DNA from: Toxoplasma gondii ME49
Taxonomy: Eukaryota; Apicomplexa; Conoidasida; Eucoccidiorida; Sarcocystidae
Direction of reading: 5' to 3'
NCBI RefSeq assembly: GCF_000006565.2
Contig: NC_031475.1
Span: 1-64,000, forward strand
DNA: 64,000 bases
In this document: positions 1 to 11,199 of the stretch, in pieces
Position numbering within the stretch: position 1 is the first letter of the stretch
How the letters are laid out: each line of letters begins with the position of its first letter
Translations under genes and position numbers: made by a program
The notes under the pieces: model-generated
Told to the model about the DNA's origin: nothing
The model's input: only the letters and a program-made list of their open reading frames with translations
The model's database searches: none

Positions 1-810
1 AACCCTAAACCCTAAACTAACCCTAAACCCTAAACCCTAACCCTAAACCCTAAACCCTAAACCCTAAACCCTAAACCCTAAACCCTAAACCCTAAACCCT
101 AAACCCTAAACCCTAAACCCTAAACCCTAAACCCTAAACCCTAAACCCTAAACCCTAAACCCTAAACCCTAAACCCTAAACCCTAAACCCTAAACCCTAA
201 ACCCTAAACCCTAAACCCTAAACCCTAAACCCTAAACCCTAAACCCTAAACCCTAAACCCTAAACCCTAAACCCTAAACCCTAAACCCTAAACCCTAAAC
301 CCTAAACCCTAAACCCTAAACCCTAAACCCTAAACCCTAAACCCTAAACCCTAAACCCTAAACCCTAAACCCTAAACCCTAAACCCTAAACCCTAAACCC
401 TAAACCCTAAACCCTAAACCCTAAACCCTAAACCCTAAACCCTAAACCCTAAACCCTAAACCCTAAACCCTAAACCCTAAACCCTAAACCCTAAACCCTA
501 AACCCTAAACCCTAAACCCTAAACCCTAAACCCTAAACCCTAAACCCTAAACCCTAAACCCTAAACCCTAAACCCTAAACCCTAAACCCTAAACCCTAAA
601 CCCTAAACCCTAAACCCTAAACCCTAAACCCTAAACCCTAAACCCTAAACCCTAAACCCTAAACCCTAAACCCTAAACCCTAAACCCTAAACCCTAAACC
701 CTAAACCCTAAACCCTAAACCCTAAACCCTAAACCCTAAACCCTAAACCCTAAACCCTAAACCCTAAACCCTAAACCCTAAACCCTAAACCCTAAACCCT
801 AAACCCTAAA
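1..810. repeat. Telomere, (CCCTAAA)n, chromosome left end
   Basis: The stretch is an almost perfect run of the heptamer CCCTAAA, the C-rich telomere strand of TTTAGGG-type telomeres found in plants and several apicomplexans including Toxoplasma. Only the first 45 bases are irregular: a broken unit near 15-20 and a hexameric CCCTAA near 36-41. The remainder is regular. The C-rich strand reads inward from base 1, as expected at the left end of a chromosome. Confidence 0.97.
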
Positions 811-1323
811 TAGACCCTAAACCCTAAATAGACCCTAGACCCTAAATAGACCCTAGACCCTAAATAGACCCTAGACCCTAAATAGACCCTAGACCCTAAA
901 TAGACCCTAGACCCTAAATAGACCCTAGACCCTAAATAGACCCTAGACCCTAAATAGACCCTAGACCCTAAATAGACCCTAGACCCTAAATAGACCCTAG
1001 ACCCTAAATAGACCCTAGACCCTAAATAGACCCTAGACCCTAAATAGACCCTAGACCCTAAATAGACCCTAGACCCTAAATAGACCCTAGACCCTAAATA
1101 GACCCTAGACCCTAAATAGACCCTAGACCCTAAATAGACCCTAGACCCTAAATAGACCCTAGACCCTAAATAGACCCTAGACCCTAAATAGACCCTAGAC
1201 CCTAAATAGACCCTAGACCCTAAATAGACCCTAGACCCTAAATAGACCCTAGACCCTAAATAGACCCTAGACCCTAAATAGACCCTAGACCCTAAATAGA
1301 CCCTAGACCCTAAATAGACCCTA
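811..1323. repeat. Telomere-variant array, 18-bp unit
   Basis: After a short transition the telomere changes into about 28 copies of the 18-bp unit TAGACCCTAGACCCTAAA, which is two mutated heptamers plus four bases. Copies look essentially identical. The array stops abruptly at CCCTACGAAAAAAC. It is a homogenised proximal telomere-variant zone. On the G-rich strand exactly one frame is open through the whole array and reads as a repeated hexapeptide RVYLGS. Confidence 0.95.
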
Positions 1324-2237
1324 CGAAAAAACTTAATCAGTAAGCTAGCCCTAAAGCGCAACCCAAGGGGGCAACCGTAAAACATGAAGGAATTGCGTAA
1401 ACAGTAAAAGTGTGCCCGACGCCTTAAGCAGCTTCAGACAGTTCGGGGCGCATGCCGATAGCCTGTACTTCCTATGCGAGTCCGATAAACTCTCTCTTTA
1501 TCACACTCGTCCGAAACCAATTGGCAGATTCGTGCAGCAACGACACACTTCTCGACAGAATGTAAATGCTCTGCACAGGAATCACCGTGTGCCTCTGAAA
1601 GTACCGAGAATGAGCCCGATCAGAAGCGCCAAATTAAGAGAAACAAAATGCTGATATTCATCTCGGCAAGCGCAGAGAAAATATACGGTAAAGTGGCAAA
1701 GCACAGACGTCCAATGCAGCTCTCATGTTCGAAGGAAAACTGAGTGACCGGTCTGCTGCATCGTACGTGCACAGGGGGGGGGTTAGTGTATGGCGGCATT
1801 CTTACATAAAATATTTTTTTTGCGGGAACTATACGCAGCTGAGCTCACAGCGCCTGTATCTACCTCAGCCAAAGCAGCACTCTCCTCTAACCGTCCTGAA
1901 ATTGCGATAAACACATACTTTCTTCAAACCATCACTTGTTTTCGCGTGACCCTTGCCCGTCTTTCTGGTTAGCCTGCTGCTGCTCACATGGCGACGCCCT
2001 CCGATGGAATGCTTCTGGTGGAAGCGTCCTATACACAGTCTCGCGGCCTAAGGTGCCTCATGGAAATGGGGATCCAGGCCGTCATGGCCCTGATCGATAC
2101 GATTTGTTCCATTCGTGTTCCGCAACAACTCGCTGTATACACAATCTCCTCAACCTTTCTCGTGTGGAAGCACCATGTGACGTGGAGTGGTGGAATCGTT
2201 TCGACCCTTCTGTCCGAACGCTCGTCGCCACAAACAA

Positions 2238-2254
2238 CCTAAACCCCTAAACCC
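2238..2254 (+). repeat. Short interstitial telomere-like motif
   Basis: CCTAAACCCCTAAACCC is a two-and-a-half-unit degenerate telomere motif in the same orientation as the terminal array, about 0.9 kb inside the variant array. It may be a relic of an older chromosome end or of break healing. It is short enough that chance cannot be excluded. Confidence 0.5.
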
Positions 2255-3883
2255 GTAGACAAGTACCTTACAAGTCGCAACGCACGGGGTACCTGGTAAC
2301 CGTGCGCGCCTCCTACCTATCGCATGATTATTCCTCATTGGTGACATCTCTTAGTTATGGTGTTCAGAGATATATCCGTTCTTGACAGGCTGTGAACCGG
2401 ATCAGACGCATTCGACCCACAAACGCAACAACTGCCCCCTGCGAAAAATGCGCTCATACGGTGTTTGATCGCGAGCTATTGCATCTATCTCCAAGCATCC
2501 GTCTGCCAGAGACGGTTCACGAAAAGTGAGTCGCTTGCCTACATTAACCGCGTTGTTCCTTCGCGACAAAAAGCGCTACTGAGGTATCTACATGTGTGAT
2601 TAGGGATGTTCACCAGTTGGCTCTTACAAAACGCCGTTACAGACTCGAGACTTCCTTTTTACTGCCCTCCGTTTCTATCATAAATCTCTTTTCTGGGAAG
2701 GGTACAAAACATGTATCTGTACTTCTTCGAAGACAGAGGCAGAAGTGGGAATCGCCACGTATGTACTATTGGTCCACTAGCATTTAAGCAAGACGCTGTC
2801 GTCACAGCATCGTGAAGTTTTGTTTTTATTCCACCATCAGGCAGAAAAAATGAGAATGGGTTTACCATGCACATGGAAAACAGTAGGAAAAATGTTGTAC
2901 TGTACACCGATACGCATACAGAAAAAAATGTTCTCCTTTTCCTTTATTCTACGCGGACGCATGTAAATACAATGCTGCCCACGATAACAAGGATCACACG
3001 TTGATGATGCTTGTTCTGGTGATTTCTTCATTCATATTTTTTTCATTATGAACTTTTTCACGTCATTCTCCTCCATTTTCTCGCCCAACGCTGGCCGGGG
3101 ACATCGGCGACGAAGACGAGCCACTGGCAATCAAACAGGCCAGACAGGAAGCGCCGCCCGGTCTCAACCGCTGCTTCACCTACCGGTTCAGCCTATCTTG
3201 CCGTCTGGATGTCTCTTCTTTCCGAAAGACTGGTTTCCTCGTGACGATGCTTGGTGCGCCTGACGAAATAAAATGTGACAATACATAAACAGCACTCAGG
3301 CTAAGTCCGAGTTAATGAAGCCTTTCCAGTTTAGGTAGACCCACCCAATTACCTATTGTTGTCACGAGAGTCAGGAAATTGGATCACCAGGATTCTCCTT
3401 CCGCTCCTCTCCTCACAGAAACATATATGTCAACGGGGTATCAGACGACAGTTTAGGAATGAAAAAGGGTGATCATCCACAATCATCAGCCCGTCGGCCC
3501 CACGCATCTAGCATGATGTCCTGTTATGATTTACATGAACACAGTACTTTTTCGGGCATATACATGTAATGGAAAGGGGGAGTGTTTGTTGGGCTATGGT
3601 CACCATACGTTGCCGGATTTGTGCGGTTTTGTTGAGCTCAGGATACGGTGTGGCCGATGCATTATCACAAAGAATACGAGATTGCCGTAACCAAAAACGA
3701 CGGAATTAAGTAAGCTAATTCCATCGTGCCGCGACATTAGGTGCGCGCGCCCTGTTCGTTAGCACGCACATCCATATCTGGTATTCTCCACTGTAATGCG
3801 GGAGCCGCGGGCAAACACGCTAGAATCTCATGGATGCCACGTACGTGTCTCGCCCAAGGGTACCAGATGGGGACCCGCATAAC

Positions 3884-4385
3884 ACACATCATCCCGTAGC
3901 ATTCACCGTTTGTAGCCTCTCCAGTGCGTGATCTTCGTGTCGAACCACAGAACGCTCCCGCTTACTCTCTCGTACTTTCTCCTCCTGTACACGAGCAACG
4001 ACAGCCCAACAGCACTAGGCACTCATCGACAGTGAAGCGTGTCTCATTCTCACATTCAAGGATAATTCTACATACGAAGTTCCAATGCTCCATGTACCAG
4101 CCAGCCTGGCATTCCATACGGAAACGTGTGACGCTACCGCACACAGCACGTCGCATATTCAGGAACGAATGCGATCGGAGCTCTGGCTCGAGCAATAGCT
4201 ATTGAATACGACGTAGCGGACGCGGTCTCTTTTTGACGCAAGCCGAAAGCACGTCACCCCGCAGCATTCATCGTTTGTAGCCTCTCCAGTGTGTGATCTT
4301 CGTGTCGAGCCACAGAACGCGCCCTCTTGCTCTCTCGTACTTTTTTTCTTTCTGTACAGAAGAAACGACGCTGCAAAAGCACTAG
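3884..4385 (+). repeat. Diverged tandem duplication, ~365-bp offset
   Basis: The segment at about 3890-4015 recurs at about 4255-4385. Shared landmarks are TTTGTAGCCTCTCCAGTG, GTGATCTTCGTGTCGA and CTCTCTCGTACTTT, then a CTGTACA...CAACGAC/AACGAC...CACTAG stretch. The copies differ by point changes and small indels. This is the only clear internal duplication I noticed in the first 9 kb outside the telomere. Confidence 0.75.
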
Positions 4386-5111
4386 CAATTGGTACAAACT
4401 GACGCACTTGTCACGCGTTCTTGCATACGTTGTCTGTTATACCCCAGCCAAAGGTGCGGCGCCCTCCACGGAACACGTCAAAAATTCATGGGCGAGTGCA
4501 ATCGGATGGACCACCGGGTACCTCTCTTACCATGGTGGACCTTCAGTATTTTTGTCCCGATCCGGAGACCCCTTATCGCGACGCGTTCATCCTTGGTGGA
4601 TTCTCCATGGGGCAGTGCTCGCGTTGAACGACAAAATACACCATTTCGTTCTCGCAAACGTCCGAAGGCTGGACATGGACATCGCTACCGCAACAACACG
4701 GCTCAACGACACACGATCAAACACTTCTCGCACGTTTCTGCGTGGTGGCGCAGTCTGCCATAGTTGAATGCCTGCCACGCGCTGCCTCTTCATTTTTGTG
4801 ATCAGTTCATACACTGGGATGTGTGCGGCTATGTACCGAAGAAATGATTTCATTTTGGCTCAGCGGTGCTCCCAACTTGAAGTTGGTGAGGTTTCGATTT
4901 GTTTTTTAGAGCACGATACGCTGGCTTGCTTGACGGGCAAGACGCGCCCGTTTGTAAGCGCAGAACCCGGACTAGGACGGTTGCTCTTAATTGTAGCGCA
5001 TGACGGCTGGTCGCGGAGGTGGTGGCACACAGTGATTCAAGCATAACCACGGTTCGGGAAAAAACGGTGTGCTACATCCAGCAATTACGATCAGGATGAG
5101 ATGATATTTAA

Positions 5112-5362
5112 GCCATATACATTCCTCTTGAGAATGAAATGACGCTGGATACCACTATACTTAATGCACTTAACATGATGGTCATGAAGAGCACAATAGA
5201 ACTTGGATCCGGTAAACAAAGACCTTCAAGATCTAAACCAGTAGTCCAACTCGTAGTATATACTCCCCAGAAAAAGCTTATAAATAATCCTGTGTCAGAG
5301 GTGATTACTCCCAGGACTTTTAGCTGTCTTAAGCAGTCCAGTGGGGTGGTGGTGTACAGCAA
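5112..5362 (-). pseudogene. cox3: NUMT: fragment of mitochondrial cox3
   Basis: Read on the minus strand, this stretch encodes a piece typical of cytochrome c oxidase subunit III: a helix with FISFFWGVY, a loop containing LCLPDPSSI, and a following hydrophobic helix. Cox3 is normally encoded in the mitochondrial genome and forms part of complex IV in the inner membrane. This copy has neither start nor terminus, sits about 5 kb from a nuclear telomere and covers about 80 of the roughly 250 codons of the gene. It is therefore a nuclear mitochondrial insertion, not a gene. The region at about 5205-5310 aligns with a second NUMT near 46.2-46.3 kb. The outer limits are uncertain, and flanking AT-richer sequence to about 5450 could be further rearranged mitochondrial blocks. 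NUMTs are known to be abundant in Toxoplasma; that is established knowledge, while the identification here is from the visible peptide motifs. Confidence 0.85.
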
Positions 5363-5502
5363 ACATAAAGAACTTGGTTGTCTGATACACAGTCAAGCTC
5401 CCGCCCGAGGGGTTCTCTGAGTAATACGTTCACTGCGATTTGCTTGGTTATCTCGCGAATGAAATTAAAACAAAATCCACTGCCATTCGGGCGTCAAAGT
5501 GT

Positions 5503-6153
5503 ATGGCTAGATTCTTTTTTTGGACGGTGCTTGGTGTCGCCTCCCTGAGTACCGGTACCCACATTTGTTTACCGCACTTGTGTCGCATCATGACGATGGC
5601 ATTTCACCTGCAGAGTTGGCATCTGCCTTTTCAGGATCAACTTTATGATGTTCCTGCTCCTCCGGTCAGTGGTGGAACTCGGTTGCTACCTGATCAAAAG
5701 CAAACAATGCACCTATGTAACGTTAGCTCGGGTGTTTATTCGCCACCATACAGGTTTCCCCATGTTTCCCATTTTCGACAGTAGGTGTCGTATGAGCCGC
5801 ACGTTTTTAGGGACACAATAGTAGGCGGAAGAACAGTGCTGTCGAGATTGGTTTCAGTAAGAAAACTTGCTGGGGTGTTAAGAGGTAGCACGTGTTTCCA
5901 GAAAACATCAAAAAATGGGACTCTCCCAAGAATATTAGGCAAATGCGCTGACGAGCGTGGGGCTTGTCATGCAATGAAATTTATTTGCGAACGCTTTGGC
6001 TGCTGTATGGGTTTGCATACTTCCTCTAGGGAGCAACATCTCATCGTGCAGTTTACCATTACCATATCTTTGAAAGCCTATGCCAGAAAACATCATACTA
6101 GCAGAAAGCTGATGCTTGTTTGCGCTGCCCGGGAGACAGATACGGTGCTGTGA
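5503..6153 (+). pseudogene. Possible decayed or spliced secreted-protein frame
   Basis: From ATG 5503 the frame begins with a classic signal-peptide pattern: MARFFFWTVLGVAS followed by small residues. It runs about 93 codons to a TAG at 5782-5784 and then stays open in the same frame to a stop at 6151-6153, about 122 more codons. The second half has several cysteines. One in-frame stop in about 650 bp suggests a broken gene, or an intron that begins at a GTAGGT close to the stop. I do not recognise the protein. It lies just inside the 5.1-kb NUMT in otherwise gene-poor DNA, and its base composition is not clearly different from its surroundings, so a chance open frame remains quite possible. 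Confidence 0.25.
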
Positions 6154-9100
6154 CAAAACGGAAAACAAGAAAAGATATCTACCAACAGGTAGAGCGATTC
6201 AAATCCTTGCGTACTCTCCAAAGCACAGCGCCTGTCATTGGAGGTTTGGTGCAGGAATGTGACTCAAATGACACGCCTTTAGACATGGAATACGAAAAAC
6301 AATGTCGTACATCATGTCCTGCAACAATCCGTCCCTTGCACACAGGTTGCAGAACAATCCTTGCGCATGACATAATGAGGAGTTATGTTTCTTTTTTTCA
6401 AGCTTCATAACGCCAAACATTATCGAGCTTCACGTTCGAATGGACAACCCATCTTCAGCAACCAGAGACACACCCCGCAAATCACGCTATACTCAGAGCT
6501 TCAAAGAGGGGAAAATCTCGTGTCACCATAATCACAAAGGGGACTAGTGATAATCTACACCTCGTCCTCCCAAGGACTGCCAAATACTGCTGCCTGTGGT
6601 ATCATCTGTCCCCGGTTGCCAGTTCATCACCAGGCGACAAAGTGGTACGACGTTGCACATGTTATGGAAAACACAGTGAACTCCTCAGCAACATACTGAA
6701 GTAAAAACAAAAATAAAGGCTACATGATGAAATATGCAGTACCTCGCAACGCAAACAGTCATAACTATGAGGGAGCGAGGAAAAGAAACCAACCAAGTGG
6801 CACGGTTTCAACTGTGCATTCATGTCATTGTAGCTACTATTCACGTTTACGAGGTCGGGCAAAGCAACGTTACGCACCACGTCAACTAAATAAATTATCG
6901 TCGACTCCATGATTCCCTTCCAGATTCTGCAGGACTGAACTACGAAAGGAAACCACGAACTCCTTTAAGCGATATTCAGTGAAAGACACGTTTAATGGTG
7001 TGTCATATTTATCGTACTCCCCTGATAAGACCGAATATAGGGTACTGGAGCCCGACTAACTGCGATCGGCGTCTCCTTGCAAACAAATGTATCACATTGA
7101 AAGAAACCCATCAAACACAGGGGCATTATTATGTAATGTCAAATAGTCACAAGAAAAAAAGCGAAGAACATCTGTCCCGTGCCCCAGCCACATACAGGGT
7201 AGAAGAACCAAACTTCTAGTTGCTCGTCGGGTATGTTTCAACCTAACTACCTCCCGGTTCATGGGCAGCGAGAGAGCGAGCCATAAAAAAAATTGATTCC
7301 TTCATCTGCCTGCAACGGCTACTGCTCCTCTTGGCTTTCATGTGACTGGAAATCCTTGGCAGGTTCGCCACTGTCCGGAGCAGTCTGAGTTCTGTAATAG
7401 ACAGGGCAGTCGTAGGAAACATCGCATGAGTGCAGCTAACACACCAGAAACAACGAATGACGATCCACCACTCTGGACGGCAGCGCAGGGCACCCGTTTT
7501 CCTGCGCACTGACGCCCGTGACCCCCCCCCTTGCCGTTTTGGACGCATCACTTATATGTGCCCTTGCATGTCCCCCTTGTGTGGATAGGTTGAGCATGGG
7601 CCCACGATAATACTACGCCCCGAGGACAACCACCACCGGCACAATGGAACGTGTCCCCGACAGGTTCCCTCCGGACGTCTTCTGCACCCTTCACGTGAAC
7701 GATTTGGGCGGTTAAACGTTGCATCTTGCACTGTCATCGCTCATAATACTCGACATATCAGTGATCCACGACGTCTACATGATTTCAGCTCATGTACGTG
7801 GCTCGAAACGGCACCCAGCTACTACGTTGCCCGAACATTTGCGAATCACCAGTCGGCACTTACGCAGAACTATGGTTTGCCTTTGAGCATCTTGAGTCAC
7901 TGTTTTTTGTCAAATACTCTAAAACCCACAAGTGATGACGACATTCTCAGCCACCATCCATCAAACAAGTACAATGTCCCCTACACTGTTTTTCGTTTTC
8001 CTGCTACCTCGGAATGCCCGGTACTACGCACAAATATCCCTGTTCACCAGCACGTCTCACAGCTGTTCCACCCGCGCTTCCACATATATGTGGGATTTCC
8101 AACATGAAGTTAGCTGTCCGTAGATAACGAAAACCAACGACACACTCAACGTGTCACACGATCGCGAAAGGCCTCATGTATGCATATCGCTTCACGAGGA
8201 GTCACTATACTACTGGAAGATCTTTGCAGGTAACGGTATGGAGTTGCCATAACATCAGACCTGTCTGCAGCGTACATCTGCCAGTTGAAGGTTATCCTGA
8301 AAGGCATTGTTGTATCACACATGCACCCCTGCCTGCCAGCTAACATTTTCCGAGACTGCTCAGATTGTAGCAACGAATGTTTTTGCTTGTCACCATCTAC
8401 CTCTACTTAAACTCTCTACGCGACGATAGAGTCAAGACGCTTTGGGGGCTTCCTCCATTTGTTCCCTTCAATGGTGGAAACGAACGACCACTGAGACGAA
8501 GTATACAAACATTGTAATGCGTTGGTTTAGGGTTCCTCATACATGCACCACCTGAAAGCTCCATTCGCCTATCCACTGCTCTGTTGCCATCCCGAAGGCG
8601 AGAGTTGCGAGACTAACACCAACACTGCGGCGACTGATTGTGATGTTCCAACAGTTTCATAATTCTGCCTCGACATTTCGTGCTCTCTTGGGGTGCGTAA
8701 TCGGGTTGCTAGCGCGGTAGACACAATTGCTCATTCCGCCCTAGAAATTTCCATACACCTGATCCACTGTCGGCAGCATCTCACCAACAGCTTTTCGCGA
8801 CCCTGAGTGTGCTTACGCGTCCTACAGAAGAAACAAAAAGAACTGCACATTTCCCAGTCATCAAATAAAACGAAAAACCCCAAGTATATGATTCCATCGC
8901 TGGATAGACCATCTTCTAACAGTCGCAAGTTCCGCATCGGTTCAGGCCAGCGCTTACGGAATGCGATGATTCTCCACTCGAAAAAAAGATTCATCTCGAG
9001 CCTCTGTGGTATCACATGCACCGCTCAGTACAGTCCCGCCTGCTACACGCAGTCCCAGCGAAATGCGTGACTCGCCTTGTTTCCGCGCAATACTTGCTAG

Positions 9101-9609
9101 TGTTTGTGGTGTGATGGCGCAACAACCGAAATGACATCTGAACACCTCACGATTCCAAAGCTTCCCTTCACGGTGCACTGGATATTTGACACCTCCCCCC
9201 ATGCGCATCACACTCCCATGGTGCTGCTAACGACACGCAAATTTGTCACCGGCTCGCGTTACGCAGCGAAGTCAACCACATCCTTGCGTGAACGGCAACT
9301 GCAAGACAAATTTATCCCCGTCAGCTATTTACCTGTTGTGAACCAACTGAGCCATCAAACTACATCGACTTTAACGCCAAAAGCGCGGTGGCTGACACGT
9401 GTCTGACGCAGTGACGTGGTGTCGTGCTTCAGGTCTGTCACCCTGCACTGTAAAGCCGGAGCACGATTTTTCCAGCTTCCTATCCCCACTTTGGAATCAA
9501 CATCAGATCTCTCGCAACCTACATCCTCAGGCTGAGCATGGAAACGATAGAGCAGGGGAGACAGCAACGGCGTGAAGACGCCCGCATCTTTTTAAAAGCG
9601 TTCCCAACT
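6154..9609. other. Gene-poor DNA before the repeat mosaic
   Basis: No supported gene, RNA gene or repeat was found. Frames are short and contradictory between strands. A single TTTAGGG occurs at 8526-8532, which is not significant on its own. Toward 9 kb the + strand becomes progressively C/A-rich, leading into the modular zone. Confidence 0.5.
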
Positions 9610-10345
9610 TGTCAGGAATTACTGACGTCGATGTAAGATCGCCTTCAATCACATTGCCTCACCAGCAGTGTTTCCCCGCGCTGCAAAAACATTACATCGA
9701 CCAACCTACCGTTGAGAGGGGAAACATCACCACAGGCCACATCTCTGCCGCTACTCTCACAGCACAATCCCCTTCCTCGCAACGACCCTCGAGTAGATAT
9801 GGCAAGCCGCATTCCGCTGCAAGGCTTCTCGCTCCCGTATCAAGGCATGAGCTCAATAATACGGTTAACACGCCACACCGTGTTATCCCGTCGTCATCGT
9901 CACCTATCTATCGTCATCCTCATACCACGATTTAACAGTGTCGAGCACTCTGTCCGCCGTGCTTAGGGTGACAATTAAAAAACGCCTAACGCGTGCGTCC
10001 TAGCGGCGCCTGAAGTACTCCGCGATGAGCCTCGGATCACATACGAATTGAAAGCCTCGCAGAACCAGATACTAAGCGGTCACACTGGCTGCACATCCAC
10101 ATGCACTTGAAACCCTTCAAAACTTTTACGCTGCCGGCGCCGCAACTTCTACGCCCGGCTCCAAAATGTACTTGCTACAAACGCAGTCACCCACAATTCC
10201 TTGCCACAAACGTGCTCCGAGCCTTCTCCACACTGTTGACTTCTGTAGCGACACGGAGTTACCCGGTACAACCGACGGCTCCCGCCACGCAGCTGCAGCA
10301 CGACGGCGGTCGAGGTGCACACGAAGTAGATCTGCGAAGTCGTTG
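9610..10345 (+). repeat. Subtelomeric module iota, copy 1
   Basis: The part at 9610-9930 is a diverged copy of 20166-20465; both share CATTCCGCTGCAAGGC and a CACAGCAC.ATC core. The part at 9890-10320 is a nearly identical copy of about 21141-21602, including GACAATTAAAAAACGCCTAA and GTACTCCG.GATGAGCCTCGG. In this copy the two parts are adjacent, whereas copy 2 carries about 0.68 kb between them. Confidence 0.85.
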
Positions 10346-11024
10346 TGGGATGCAATACCACTGTCAACGAGCGGCGACAGGATCCACTGCCATGCCACTT
10401 CTTAACCCGCGCAGTTCCTCTTCAGCCAATTCCACGAGCAAACACCCGGTCCCACCAAAAGCAACGACCTGCTGTTGCCTAACTCCTGTCGCGTATGCGA
10501 GACCCCAATATCGTGCACGAACGCGTCACTCATTTACCCTCGCCTTCACAGACACCGCTTATTCAACAATTGCGCACAAACCTCCGACGTCTCCCTACAT
10601 CCTGTGAAGCAAGGCGGGAATTCACCACAAGAGCTCAGTCTCCAGTAAGAAGTGTTCACACCCATTTTCGACTGCACGTGCTCCCTGCGAAAACGGGAGG
10701 GTGCCCGACGGCCCCTGCTCATTAACGCCTCGAAACGCGTCAGCCATGTCAACACACGGTACATGGTACCCAGCCCGCGTACACCAGCCCGCGTACACTT
10801 CTTCCGGGCTTGCCAGACACGATCGCTGTCGTCAGGATCAGGAAGTACCCCAAGGACATCTCTGTACTCCTGAAAACCAGGTTTGTGCGCAGAATTGCTC
10901 AGGAAACTTTGCAGGCACACGAAAGACTGTCACAGTCACCAACGGATGAATAGCAGGGAGGATGCGACAGACCGAAGAGGAAGGACGTCACGCAGCACTT
11001 TCGTTCCGGCCCTTGCACGACCAC
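10346..11024 (+). repeat. Subtelomeric module beta, copy 1 (partial)
   Basis: This copy starts inside the module at the CACTGTCAACGAGCGGCGAC landmark and follows copies 2-5 closely to about 11024, where it diverges just after CTTGCACGACCACAC. It lacks both the left part of the module (CACCCGTGAACATGCTGCC) and the right part. Several short frames on both strands are shared by all copies and show no coding signature. Confidence 0.88.
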
Positions 11025-11199
11025 ACCCTTCAACAAGCAGGAACAACAAGAACAGTTGCTGCGCCGATGAAAAAAGGCGCCACATACCACTGAATGACCG
11101 GAACGTGTAGCACGTTCTCTTCCACATACAGTTGTATGAGCATCTGGCTCGACTGTTCTGTAAACGTGAGGATCCTCAAGTCGCGCAACCCAGACGCTC

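Larger units (their letters stand above)
1324..5107. other. Telomere-proximal gene-poor DNA
   Basis: I see no convincing gene here. Frames are short, overlap on both strands and lack signal peptides, recognisable domains or paired splice sites. An 84-codon frame at 1988-2242 (+) is the longest clean ATG frame but is not recognisable. Base composition is balanced between strands, unlike the C/A-rich zone beyond 9.6 kb. No copy of the subtelomeric modules was noticed. Confidence 0.55.

Noticed and set aside
792..1385. 197-codon minus-strand frame across the telomere-variant array as a gene
   Set aside because: It is a by-product of an 18-bp repeat; its start and end lie in non-coding flanks and nothing else supports a gene. 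Kept only as a finding about the repeat.
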